From Candidatus Saccharibacteria bacterium UBA3829 (GTDB taxonomy: Bacteria; Patescibacteriota; Saccharimonadia; Saccharimonadales; Saccharimonadaceae), in assembly GCA_002393165.1 (NCBI GenBank), contig DGIF01000010.1, positions 1-19,473 of the forward strand: a DNA stretch of 19,473 nucleotides, given 5' to 3'. The notes beneath the pieces are model-generated. The model did not search any database, had not been told where the DNA came from, and was given only the letters and a program-made list of their open reading frames with translations. Below are positions 1-7,507 of this stretch, one piece after another (position 1 is the stretch's first letter; each line of letters begins with the position of its first letter). A program made the translations under genes and the position numbers.

Positions 1-1724
1 ATTATCAGCCGGAAGCTTATATTGCGTCAACTGACACCTATATCGAAAAGGACTCCGCGATTAATGATGAAATCGATCGACTACGGCACGGCGCCACGGA
101 AGCACTCCTAACTAGAAGAGACGTAATTGTAGTAGCGTCGGTGTCATGTATCTATGGTATCGGCTCGCCAGAGCACTACGAGGCGATGTCGTTGCCACTG
201 TGGCAAACGCCGGAAGGATGGAGAAGAGAAGTGGACGGGGCACTGGTCGCTATCTCTCAACACGATTTCATTAAGACACTGATCGCCATACAATACCACC
301 GGAATGATTTAGCATTTGAACGCGGCAACTTCCGCGTGATGGGCGACACAATCGATCTTTATCCGGCCAATGGCGAGTACGCCTACCGTTTTGAGTTTGG
401 TTTTGACGTGCTAGAAAAGATCAAAATCGTGGATCCGTTAACTTTTGAGGTCCGAGAGCAGCCGGATCACGTGCATATTTTTCCGAACACACACTATGCT
501 ACACCGGCAGACCAGCTCGAGCGAGCACTAACTTCGATTCGAGAAGAATACGAGCAGAGGTTGGCCTATTTCAATGAGCAGCAGAAATATCTGGAGGCAC
601 AGAGGCTCAGTCAAAGAACCAAATACGACCTTGAGATGTTGGCAAGTACTGGCTTCGTGAAAGGGATTGAAAATTATTCTAGACACCTCGAAGGGAGAAG
701 GGCGGGACAGCCGCCGGCGACTTTGCTGGATTTCTTCCCGGAAGACTACCTGCTAATTGTGGACGAATCGCACATGACTCTGCCACAAGTGCGCGGTATG
801 TACAATGGCGACCATGCCCGGAAATTAACTTTGGTGGATTATGGGTTCCGGCTGCCATCGGCGCTTGATAACCGGCCGCTGACCTTTGGCGAGTTTCAAG
901 CCCGCGTCAACCAAGCAATCTATGTGTCGGCGACGCCAGGAGAATACGAGCTTGAGCACAGCCCAGTCGTAGCGGAGCAAGTAATTCGCCCAACCGGGCT
1001 ACTCGATCCAGAAGTCGAAGTCAGAAGTTCAGACGGCCAAATCGACGACTTAATGGAGGAGATCGATCGGAGAATTGCGAAGGGTCAGCGAACGCTAATC
1101 ACGACGCTCACAAAACGGATGGCTGAAGATTTGACTGACCATTTGAAGGAGCGGGGCGTAAAAACCGCTTACATTCATTCAGATATTGACACCCTGGAAC
1201 GCGGAGATATCTTGCGAGACCTACGCGAAGGAGTTTACGACGTGCTGGTTGGTATCAACCTCCTAAGGGAAGGCCTGGACCTGCCAGAAGTATCGCTAGT
1301 TGCAATACTAGACGCCGATAAAGAAGGATTTTTGCGTTCCGAGTCGGCATTAATCCAGACGATCGGGCGCGCGGCACGACACGTGGAAGGGAAAGTCATT
1401 ATGTACGCCAACCTTATCACCGAAAGCATGGAAAGGGCCATCCGCGAGACTAACCGACGACGCGAAATCCAGAAACAATATAATTTTGAACACGGGATCA
1501 CGCCGACCTCGATCAAGAAAGAGATTTCTGTAGGCTTACGTGCGATTATACCTGAGAAAGCCAAGGAAAACAAGCTCGACATCCGCAAGATTCCAAAAGA
1601 CGAGTTGCCTGGGCTTATCAAACAACTTTCTTCGGAAATGCAGCTCGCGGCGGCGAATTTGGAATTTGAGCGCGCCGCGGCACTCCGAGACGAAGTGCAG
1701 AGAATTAAAGAGTTTATGGTATAA
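1..1724 (+). CDS. uvrB: UvrB, excinuclease ABC subunit B (5' end outside window)
   Basis: DNA-damage recognition and loading subunit of the UvrABC nucleotide excision repair complex. The reading frame is open from base 3 (YQPEAYIASTDTYIEKD), so about 95 N-terminal residues with the Walker A motif lie outside; about 573 of a usual 660-680 residues are visible. The first visible residues belong to the beta-hairpin that clamps damaged DNA. Helicase motifs follow in order: VDESH (motif II), YVSATPGEYE, THRMAEDL-like ITTLTKRMAEDL, YIHSDIDTLERG, VGINLLREGLDLPEV and QTIGRAARH (motif VI). The C-terminus is a UVR motif (NLEFERAAALRDEVQRIKE), which contacts UvrC. The stop TAA lies inside the -10 box of the next gene, so uvrB and the phosphoketolase genes are packed together but probably transcribed from separate starts. 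Identity is secure. Confidence 0.97.
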   Translation, partial: YQPEAYIASTDTYIEKDSAINDEIDRLRHGATEALLTRRDVIVVASVSCIYGIGSPEHYEAMSLPLWQTPEGWRREVDGALVAISQHDFIKTLIAIQYHRNDLAFERGNFRVMGDTIDLYPANGEYAYRFEFGFDVLEKIKIVDPLTFEVREQPDHVHIFPNTHYATPADQLERALTSIREEYEQRLAYFNEQQKYLEAQRLSQRTKYDLEMLASTGFVKGIENYSRHLEGRRAGQPPATLLDFFPEDYLLIVDESHMTLPQVRGMYNGDHARKLTLVDYGFRLPSALDNRPLTFGEFQARVNQAIYVSATPGEYELEHSPVVAEQVIRPTGLLDPEVEVRSSDGQIDDLMEEIDRRIAKGQRTLITTLTKRMAEDLTDHLKERGVKTAYIHSDIDTLERGDILRDLREGVYDVLVGINLLREGLDLPEVSLVAILDADKEGFLRSESALIQTIGRAARHVEGKVIMYANLITESMERAIRETNRRREIQKQYNFEHGITPTSIKKEISVGLRAIIPEKAKENKLDIRKIPKDELPGLIKQLSSEMQLAAANLEFERAAALRDEVQRIKEFMV

Positions 1725-1725
1725 T
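1717..1725 (+). promoter_or_regulatory. Extended -10 promoter, leaderless type, for the phosphoketolase genes
   Basis: TGG TATAAT overlaps the uvrB stop codon. The hexamer (1720-1725) ends 6 nt before the ATG at 1732, so transcription would begin at about the start codon. No -35 box or Shine-Dalgarno site is visible. The same arrangement recurs at four other genes in the window. Confidence 0.65.
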
Positions 1726-1731
1726 AATAGT

Positions 1732-2646
1732 ATGAAAACGGTGGGCATGGACGAGATTGATGCTATTCGGCGACGAATTAGGGCCTGCGATTATTTGTGC
1801 GTGGCCCAATTGTATCTGAAAGATAATTTTTTGCTGGAACGCGAACTACGGCCAGACGACATTAAACCAAGGCTGCTCGGACACTGGGGCACTTGCCACG
1901 GAATTAACGTAGCCTACGCCAACCTCGCGGCGGCCTACGCTGCGGATCCTTATTTTACGTTCGTACTTGGGCCGGGGCATGGCTTTCCGGCTTTGCAGGC
2001 GAACTTGTGGTTGGATGGGGCGCTGGCGGAAGTGGATGAACGTGCCAGTATAGATAAAGCTGGGATGGAATACTTATGCCGGGGGTTTTCGTGGCCAGAC
2101 GGATTTCCGAGCCATGCCAGCCCGTTTACGCCAGGAGTCATCACGGAGGGTGGCGAGCTTGGCTATGCCCTTGCTAACGCCTACGGCGTGGCGCTCGGCC
2201 ACCCCGAGAAAACGCTTGCGGTGCTGATCGGTGATGGCGAGTTAGAAACGGCAACCGCGATCGACTCACTAAACCTGCGTAACTTGCTCGACGGTAAAAA
2301 GAACGGGCGCGTACTGCCAATTTTGCATCTTAACGGTTACAAGATTTCCGCGCCTTCGATTTACGCTAGGAAGTCAGAACGGGAAATGAACGAAATGGTC
2401 CGGGGGTTTGGATTTACGCCAGTCTGGGTTCGTGGTAGTGATCCAGAAACATTCCAAGAGGCCTTGCGAAAGGACGTCGCCGCACCGTTTTATATTTTGG
2501 AGACTGAAAAAGGCGAAGGTGGTCCGAATCACGGGCACGAGGCCCATCAAATCCCACTTAAAAACCCATCAAGCGACAAGACGGAGCTGAAAAAACTTGA
2601 GGATTGGCTAAAAAGCTATCAAATAGAGGAGGCGCTAAATCTATGA
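1732..2646 (+). CDS. Phosphoketolase, N-terminal (PP domain) half as a separate protein
   Basis: 304 residues matching the N-terminal thiamine-diphosphate (PP) domain of xylulose-5-phosphate/fructose-6-phosphate phosphoketolase, the enzyme that cleaves the sugar phosphate with phosphate to give acetyl phosphate. Family landmarks in order: KPRLLGHWGTCHG (45-57), GPGHG (80-84), FSWPDGFPSH (119-128), TEGGELGYA (138-146), the diphosphate/metal-binding GDGE (167-170) and LPILHLNGYK (195-204). It stops at KKLEDWLKSYQIEE, where one-piece enzymes of about 800 residues pass through the inter-domain linker. The downstream gene supplies the rest and overlaps by ATGA. Start 1732 is preferred over extensions into uvrB because it follows a TATAAT box. 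Departures from the usual family are GTCHG for GTTPG, GPGHGF for GPGHGG, and GDGELETA for GDGEAETG. It is presumably active only as a complex with the C half. A transketolase is less likely because HWGT and LHLNGYK are phosphoketolase-type. Confidence 0.9.
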   Translation: MKTVGMDEIDAIRRRIRACDYLCVAQLYLKDNFLLERELRPDDIKPRLLGHWGTCHGINVAYANLAAAYAADPYFTFVLGPGHGFPALQANLWLDGALAEVDERASIDKAGMEYLCRGFSWPDGFPSHASPFTPGVITEGGELGYALANAYGVALGHPEKTLAVLIGDGELETATAIDSLNLRNLLDGKKNGRVLPILHLNGYKISAPSIYARKSEREMNEMVRGFGFTPVWVRGSDPETFQEALRKDVAAPFYILETEKGEGGPNHGHEAHQIPLKNPSSDKTELKKLEDWLKSYQIEEALNL

Positions 2647-3812
2647 TTGATCGCGTAGAAAATCCCGGCACAGAATATTTCTCACCGGCCAAGAAAATCG
2701 GCGAGCTATTAAAACGCGAACTATCAAATGATCCGCATTTTTATTTCTTTTCTCCAGACGAAACAACCTCAAATAAGCTCGATGCTGTTTACGCGGCCGA
2801 AGCGCGGGCCTGGGGACTACCGACGAAGCCCGGCGACTTGCCGGAACGGCCAGGCGGGCGGATTATTGAAATGTTGTCTGAAAATGTATTGTTTTCTGTG
2901 ATGACTGGACACTTAATGAACGGCGAGTCGGCAATGCTAGGCAGCTATGAAGCCTTCCTGCCGATTATCACGGCGCAGTTGCTGCAGCAAATTAAGTTCA
3001 TCAAGCAATCTAAACAAGTTGCGTGGCGCGAGCCGATGCCGGCAGTGAACTTATTGTCAACCTCGACTTGCTGGCGGCAAGATCACAATGGTTTTACGCA
3101 TCAAAGCCCGGCACTGATCTCGCAACTACTTAGTATTCCGTCCAATCTCGCAAACTGTATTTTCCCGGTAGACGATGTTGCGGCTGAAGAGGCGTTCAAT
3201 TTTATGATTTCTTCGCGCGATGTTGTAAATCTTACAACATTTAACAAGATCGATTTGCCCCGGTACGTCGACTCGCATCATGCTAAATTTATGTTCGATA
3301 ATGGGGGTGCTTCGATTTATCAATTTGCGTCTGACCCGGAGCCGGACTTTGTGTTTGCGGCGGCGGGCGATATCGCGACACGCGAGGCGCTCGAAGCAAT
3401 GAAGATCTTGCGCGAGGATTTACTGGGAATTAGACTACGCTTTGTGGGGATTAACGCTTTGTCATACCGTGCGATCGGCACGACAGACAACAAACTCTCC
3501 GGAGAAAAATTTGATGAATTGTTTACTCAGTATTGTCCGATCATTGTAAACTTTCACGGTTATCCAGAAATCATGGAAACCATTCTCGAAAACTATGCCG
3601 ACCGCAAACGTATGCGAGTGCACGGCTTTAACGAGGAAGGCTCAACTACAACGCCATTCGAAATGCTGAGACGTAATGCCGCGTCGCGGTATGATCTTGC
3701 AATTGATGCAGCGAAAACTTTGGGGCGCGAAGATTTAGTTGCAAAATATTATAATATTATGAACGAAAATCATAGCTACGCGATCAAAAATGGTGACGAT
3801 TTGATAAAATAA
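2643..3812 (+). CDS. Phosphoketolase, C-terminal (Pyr plus C-terminal domain) half as a separate protein
   Basis: 389 residues matching the pyrimidine-binding and C-terminal domains of phosphoketolase. Landmarks: SPDETTSNKLDAV (37-49); IIEMLSE (74-80), whose Glu80 probably activates the cofactor; SYEAF (101-105); WRQDHNGFTHQSP (144-156) with the family's two active-site His residues; a GDIATREAL segment (242-250); VNFHGYPE (302-309); and EEGSTTTPF (331-339). The start is fixed by a strong Shine-Dalgarno site, AGAGGAGG at 2625-2632, 10 nt before an ATG that overlaps the previous stop as ATGA. That arrangement indicates real, translationally coupled genes and not a sequencing frameshift. The two products total 693 residues against roughly 790-825 for one-piece enzymes; the missing part is mainly the linker. 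It ends in TAA with no clear terminator before the next promoter. Acetyl phosphate would normally pass to acetate kinase, which is not in this window. Confidence 0.9.
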   Translation: MIDRVENPGTEYFSPAKKIGELLKRELSNDPHFYFFSPDETTSNKLDAVYAAEARAWGLPTKPGDLPERPGGRIIEMLSENVLFSVMTGHLMNGESAMLGSYEAFLPIITAQLLQQIKFIKQSKQVAWREPMPAVNLLSTSTCWRQDHNGFTHQSPALISQLLSIPSNLANCIFPVDDVAAEEAFNFMISSRDVVNLTTFNKIDLPRYVDSHHAKFMFDNGGASIYQFASDPEPDFVFAAAGDIATREALEAMKILREDLLGIRLRFVGINALSYRAIGTTDNKLSGEKFDELFTQYCPIIVNFHGYPEIMETILENYADRKRMRVHGFNEEGSTTTPFEMLRRNAASRYDLAIDAAKTLGREDLVAKYYNIMNENHSYAIKNGDDLIK

Positions 3813-3819
3813 AAGTTTC

Positions 3820-3828
3820 TGTTATAAT
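3820..3828 (+). promoter_or_regulatory. Extended -10 promoter, leaderless type, for the PIN-TRAM gene
   Basis: TGT TATAAT with the hexamer at 3823-3828, exactly 7 nt before the ATG at 3836. This predicts initiation on the A of the start codon. No Shine-Dalgarno site precedes the gene. Confidence 0.7.
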
Positions 3829-3835
3829 AATTCGC

Positions 3836-4525
3836 ATGGAAATTACGATTTTATTAGTTTCGCTGCTGATCTTAGCTGAGACAACCGTACTAGCGTTTCG
3901 AAAAGTGCGGCCAGGGGCGGGAGGACGGCGAAAAATTTATGTTGACACGTCGGTACTGATCGACGGCAGGATTTTAAATGTGGCCCGGAGCGGGTTTATC
4001 GATGGTGATTTGATAATTTTGCGTTCAGTGCTGCTAGAATTGCAACTCCTAGCGGACGGTAAAGACCCCGAGAAACGAAATCGCGCGCGGGCCGGCCTGG
4101 AGACAGTGGCCGAGCTAGAGCGCGTAGTGGAAGTTAATACCGAAATAGTGGACGACGCCAATGGACTGAAGAAAGTGGACGAGGAACTTTTAAAGTACGC
4201 TAAGGAAAATAAAGGTACCGTGTTGACGATCGACTATAATTTGATTAAAGTCGCGGCGGCCGAAAAGATCCCGACCTTAAACATCAATGATCTCGCGTTG
4301 GCGGTGCGGAGTGACTTTTTGCCGGGCGAACGGATGAAAATCAAGATCTTAGAAAAAGGTTCCGAACGCGGGCAGGGGATTGGTCATTCTGCGGATGGCA
4401 CAATGGTAGTGGTAGCTGGAGCGGCCAACAAAATTGGACGCGAGGTAATGGTGGAGTTTGTTAGATTTTATGAGACTCCAGCCGGCAAAATGATCTTTGC
4501 TCGGATGGTCGGGCGACAACACTAG
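3836..4525 (+). CDS. PIN domain-TRAM domain membrane-anchored protein (YacL/PilT-like)
   Basis: 229 residues. One N-terminal hydrophobic segment (about 2-20) is followed by a basic stretch. A PIN ribonuclease domain occupies about 33-160, with conserved acids at Asp37 (VDTSVLIDGRI), Glu68 (LLELQ), Asp115 (VDEELLKYA) and Asp133 (LTIDYNL). A TRAM nucleic-acid-binding domain follows (about 163-229: LPGERMKIKILEKG, GIGHSADGTMVVV). This is the architecture of the YacL family, which usually has four membrane helices; here only one remains. The PIN acids suggest a metal-dependent RNase, but the substrate is not established for the family. The gene is leaderless by prediction. It ends convergently with the PBP gene, and the two stop codons share the palindrome CTAG (4522-4525). 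Confidence 0.88.
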   Translation: MEITILLVSLLILAETTVLAFRKVRPGAGGRRKIYVDTSVLIDGRILNVARSGFIDGDLIILRSVLLELQLLADGKDPEKRNRARAGLETVAELERVVEVNTEIVDDANGLKKVDEELLKYAKENKGTVLTIDYNLIKVAAAEKIPTLNINDLALAVRSDFLPGERMKIKILEKGSERGQGIGHSADGTMVVVAGAANKIGREVMVEFVRFYETPAGKMIFARMVGRQH

Positions 4526-7017
4526 TCGTCGATGGTTTGGTCGATAGCTGGGCCCGGCGGCGTAGGCTCATCGTCGTCATCGGTATCCGGTGGCGTGGGC
4601 TGAGGTTTGGTTGGCGTAAGCGTAAGCGAGCTAGTAGCGGTGTAGCCAGCCTCGTCTGAAACGCTAAGCTTGATCGAGGACTCGGAACCGTCTAGGGTGT
4701 AGCCGCTAATTACGCCGTCTGAGCCGAGCGAAATACCTTTTTTCTCGGTGCCATTAATGTAGAGCGAGTAGCCGGAAAGTTTGGAGGAACCTTTTTTGAC
4801 TACAGCGATAATCTTATTGCCGCTGGTCGAAAGCGCAACCTCGGGCGGGGTATAAGTGCAGGTGTCTTCCGTCTCTTTGTCGTAAGGCTCTGGTACTTTG
4901 TAGTTGTCTTTGCCGGTCATCGGGTCAGTGACCTTGGTAACCTCGACTTCGATTTTATAAGCGTCCGGCGTGCAACTGCTTGCTAGGAGGTGATTGTACT
5001 TATTGAAGGTGAGCGTTTCTTTGACGACGCCGGAATTCTTTTCGGCATTGAACCAGCTAGGCCAAATGTCGCTTTGGCCGTTGACGGACAGCGTCTTGAT
5101 GCCGGATGGTTTGACTGGCTGGTCGCCAGAATGCCATTTGCCATCCGGTTCGTAAACTTCTTTGTGGACGCGTTCCATGTAAGTGCCAATCGTGTAGCGG
5201 ACGACGTTGTTAGAGTTGGATGAAAGCCCAGAGCCGTCATGGTTGCCGTTCCAAACGAGGGTAGAGATTGCGGTGGAGTAGCTCTCCATGAGCGAGTCTT
5301 TAGTGACCGCGGAGTTGGTCGTGGTGGTGGTACCGGTCTTAGTGGCGGTCCAAACGCCAGGTACGACAAAACCTTCGTTGTTAAACCAGCGGGCGGAGCG
5401 GTCGCTAAGGATGTTTGAGATCATGTAGGCGACCTGTTCGTCTACCACACGAGTGGCCGGAGAGTCAGTCCAGGACTCAATGACGTCGCCGGCCGAGTTT
5501 TTGACTTCGAGAACGTAAGCGAGGTCTTTGTAAGCGCCACCCCGGGCTAGAGAAGCATACGCGTTGGCATGTTCAACCATCTTCACGCCGCAACCGGAAC
5601 CGATTGCAATCGAGAGGCCGTAACCGCTACGGTTTTCGCAGTAAGACGTGTCGCCTAGCGCATGGGCAATTTCTAGCGAATTATCAATGCCGTTAATGTA
5701 GAGCGCCTTGACGGCGGCAATGTTCAAAGAGTGACCAAGTGAAAAGCGAATGGAAACATCACCGTAGAAAGTGCCCGTAGCGTTGGTGAGAGAGCAGGCA
5801 CCAGAATAACCTGCGCAATAAACAGAGTTAATGTTTTCATCCCTCAAGATTGATCCGGGACCGTAATTAATGCCTTCGCGCTGCATAAAGAGTGGCGAAT
5901 AATCGAGAATGGGCTTAATCGTGGAGCCTGGTTCGATTAGGGAATCGGTCGTAGCGTTTAGCTCGCCGTAAGTGGTGTTGTAAAAATCAATTGAGCCGAC
6001 CATGGCAATAACCTGTGAGGTCTCGACATCAACGGAAACCAATGCGATATCGTCACTATTATTAATATAGGTATGCGATTCACCGACCTTTACGGCATCT
6101 TCGGCAATTTGCTGGGCGCGGTAATCAAGCGTAGTAGTAATAGTCCAGCCGCCGGCGCGCATGGTCTGGATGCCATATTTTTCTTCAAGCTGCGAGCGCA
6201 CCTCGAGCACGAAATGCGGAGCCAGCATATCCGAGTACTGGCTGGACTCTGGCCGGATGGTGTCGAGGATGGCAACCTCTTTTGCGGCGGCTGCCTCCTC
6301 TTTCGTAATAAAGCCCATTTCGGCCATCGCGTCTAAAGTATATTGCTGGCGCCAAATTAGTTGGTCGTGGCCATATTCATTATACGGGTTAAGAACGGCT
6401 GGGTTGTTCGGAATAGCCGCGAGCAATGCCGACTCGGCTAGCGTAAGGTCCTTAGCGGACTTGCCGAAGTAGGTCTGAGCGGCGGATTCTACACCGTTAC
6501 GCCGACCGCCGTAAGGGGATTGGTTGAGATACATGGTGATGATCTGGTCCTTGGAATACATACGTTCAAGCTCGATCGCGAGAATCAGCTCTTTGATCTT
6601 GCGCTGGAGTCCACCACGATCGGCACTTTGAGCCTCGTCGGCGAAGTAAACTTGTTTGATCAGCTGTTGAGTGAGTGTGGAACCGCCCTGGACACCATGT
6701 CCGGTAATCGTAGAAAACACCGCCCGAATCAACCCGACCGGGTCAACCCCGATGTGGTTATAGAAATTCCGGTCCTCGATAGCAATCGTAGCCTGGTACA
6801 TGTAGGGAGAAATGTCTTCTTGGTTGACCACGAGCCGATAATTGTCGTTGCCGGTGTCTTTCCAGAGCACTACGCCGTTGCGATCTAGATAGGTGTTTAC
6901 CGTCTCGGCGATATTCATTTCTTCAAGACGCATTTCGTCTAGCTGAGGCTTGTAGTAAAGAAACAGCCCGCTGATGCCAATCACCATCAGTAAAAACAGT
7001 ATGCCAATGCCTTTCAA
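4522..7017 (-). CDS. Class A penicillin-binding protein (PBP1A-like), catalytic part
   Basis: Bifunctional peptidoglycan synthase: glycosyltransferase GT51 plus DD-transpeptidase. From the TTG at 7017 it is 831 residues. It has a membrane anchor (3-22), a GT51 domain with catalytic Glu81 in AIEDRNFYNH, GGSTLTQQLIK (111-121) and KIKELILAIELERMYS (140-155). The transpeptidase has STIK (365-368), SLN (430-432) and KTGTT (560-564). An Ig-like region and a Pro/Asp-rich tail close the protein. The start is uncertain. A weak AAAAGG lies 5 nt upstream of TTG 7017, but the frame stays open upstream through RVFRWWFSWRGQKAI to a TAG at 7063-7065, and beyond that TAG a basic cytoplasmic tail continues in the same frame. 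The gene was therefore probably one 983-codon reading frame carrying an amber codon; see the next entry. It sits beside murJ, another cell-wall gene. Confidence 0.92.
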   Translation of the reverse strand: MKGIGILFLLMVIGISGLFLYYKPQLDEMRLEEMNIAETVNTYLDRNGVVLWKDTGNDNYRLVVNQEDISPYMYQATIAIEDRNFYNHIGVDPVGLIRAVFSTITGHGVQGGSTLTQQLIKQVYFADEAQSADRGGLQRKIKELILAIELERMYSKDQIITMYLNQSPYGGRRNGVESAAQTYFGKSAKDLTLAESALLAAIPNNPAVLNPYNEYGHDQLIWRQQYTLDAMAEMGFITKEEAAAAKEVAILDTIRPESSQYSDMLAPHFVLEVRSQLEEKYGIQTMRAGGWTITTTLDYRAQQIAEDAVKVGESHTYINNSDDIALVSVDVETSQVIAMVGSIDFYNTTYGELNATTDSLIEPGSTIKPILDYSPLFMQREGINYGPGSILRDENINSVYCAGYSGACSLTNATGTFYGDVSIRFSLGHSLNIAAVKALYINGIDNSLEIAHALGDTSYCENRSGYGLSIAIGSGCGVKMVEHANAYASLARGGAYKDLAYVLEVKNSAGDVIESWTDSPATRVVDEQVAYMISNILSDRSARWFNNEGFVVPGVWTATKTGTTTTTNSAVTKDSLMESYSTAISTLVWNGNHDGSGLSSNSNNVVRYTIGTYMERVHKEVYEPDGKWHSGDQPVKPSGIKTLSVNGQSDIWPSWFNAEKNSGVVKETLTFNKYNHLLASSCTPDAYKIEVEVTKVTDPMTGKDNYKVPEPYDKETEDTCTYTPPEVALSTSGNKIIAVVKKGSSKLSGYSLYINGTEKKGISLGSDGVISGYTLDGSESSIKLSVSDEAGYTATSSLTLTPTKPQPTPPDTDDDDEPTPPGPAIDQTIDD

Positions 7018-7062
7018 AATAGCCTTTTGGCCGCGCCAAGAAAACCACCAGCGAAAAACTCG

Positions 7063-7473
7063 CTACGGGTGCAGGCGGGCGAAGAAACGCTTAATCGGCT
7101 CCTTTGGCAAGGAGGCGAGGTCCTCGGCGTGACGCCTGGCTTCGGCTTCTTTTCTGGCTTTTCTTCTGCTTTTACGATTCATAAAAAACTCTCTTACTTT
7201 AGCGGGGAAGTTTTGAAGGGTTAGTTTCTCTTTGGAGCGCTTTGGTGCTTTAGGTTCTTCGGTCGCTTCGGGCTGATCGGACTGATCGGATCCTTTGGGC
7301 GCTTTAGTCTCTTTGGCTTCTTTAACTTCCTTTGTTTCTTTGGTTACCCTCAGGCGCTCGGCCGCTGCGGGCATTTTAATTTCTTTAATTTCCTTGATTT
7401 CTCTAGGTTCTTTAACTCCACCAGAACTCTTTTTTTTGGATGGTAAAGTAATCTCAATTTTCTTTTTCACCAT
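7063..7473 (-). CDS. Lys/Glu-rich N-terminal cytoplasmic segment of the PBP, cut off by an in-frame TAG
   Basis: 136 residues from the ATG at 7473, which lies 7 nt after a TGC TATAAT box (leaderless type). The sequence is low-complexity and charged (KEIKEIK, KETKEVKEAKETK, DQSDQ), then basic (RKSRRKARKEAEARR), ending KRFFARLHP before TAG at 7065-7063. It is in the same frame as the PBP. The 15 codons between the TAG and the PBP's TTG read as normal juxtamembrane protein (RVFRWWFSWRGQKAI). Saccharibacterial PBPs, as I remember them, begin with such a charged tail and continue through LHPKR-like sequence into the membrane helix, so TAG probably replaced AAG. Alternatives are a genuine separate small protein with the PBP initiating at TTG, or amber readthrough. 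TAG ends several other genes here, so general reassignment is unlikely. Confidence 0.6.
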   Translation of the reverse strand: MVKKKIEITLPSKKKSSGGVKEPREIKEIKEIKMPAAAERLRVTKETKEVKEAKETKAPKGSDQSDQPEATEEPKAPKRSKEKLTLQNFPAKVREFFMNRKSRRKARKEAEARRHAEDLASLPKEPIKRFFARLHP

Positions 7474-7480
7474 ATTATAT

Positions 7481-7489
7481 ATTATAGCA
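7481..7489 (-). promoter_or_regulatory. Extended -10 promoter, leaderless type, for the PBP reading frame
   Basis: On the minus strand TGC TATAAT, hexamer at 7486-7481, 7 nt before the ATG at 7473. It lies within the 34-bp divergent interval shared with murJ. Confidence 0.62.
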
Positions 7490-7491
7490 CG

Positions 7492-7500
7492 TGTTATAAT
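7492..7500 (+). promoter_or_regulatory. Extended -10 promoter, leaderless type, for murJ
   Basis: TGT TATAAT, hexamer 7495-7500, 7 nt before the ATG at 7508. No -35 consensus can be seen; the expected position falls in the opposite gene's start region. Confidence 0.68.
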
Positions 7501-7507
7501 AATAACT

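Noticed and set aside
1540..1731. Extension of the phosphoketolase N half upstream into uvrB
   Set aside because: The extension overlaps the uvrB UVR domain in another frame, lacks family similarity, and starts upstream of the TATAAT box at 1720.
2600..2700. Phosphoketolase split as a frameshift error
   Set aside because: A strong Shine-Dalgarno site at proper distance, an ATGA overlap and a split at the domain linker point to two real genes. Only read data could overturn this.
4983..6888. Several ORFs on both strands within the PBP gene
   Set aside because: All are out-of-frame shadows of a clearly coding PBP; their residues are biased and match no family.
7027..7507. Plus-strand ORFs opposite the PBP tail, including an upstream extension of murJ from 7295
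   Set aside because: They are antisense to the charged tail and lack any family signal; murJ similarity begins after 7508, where the promoter places the start.
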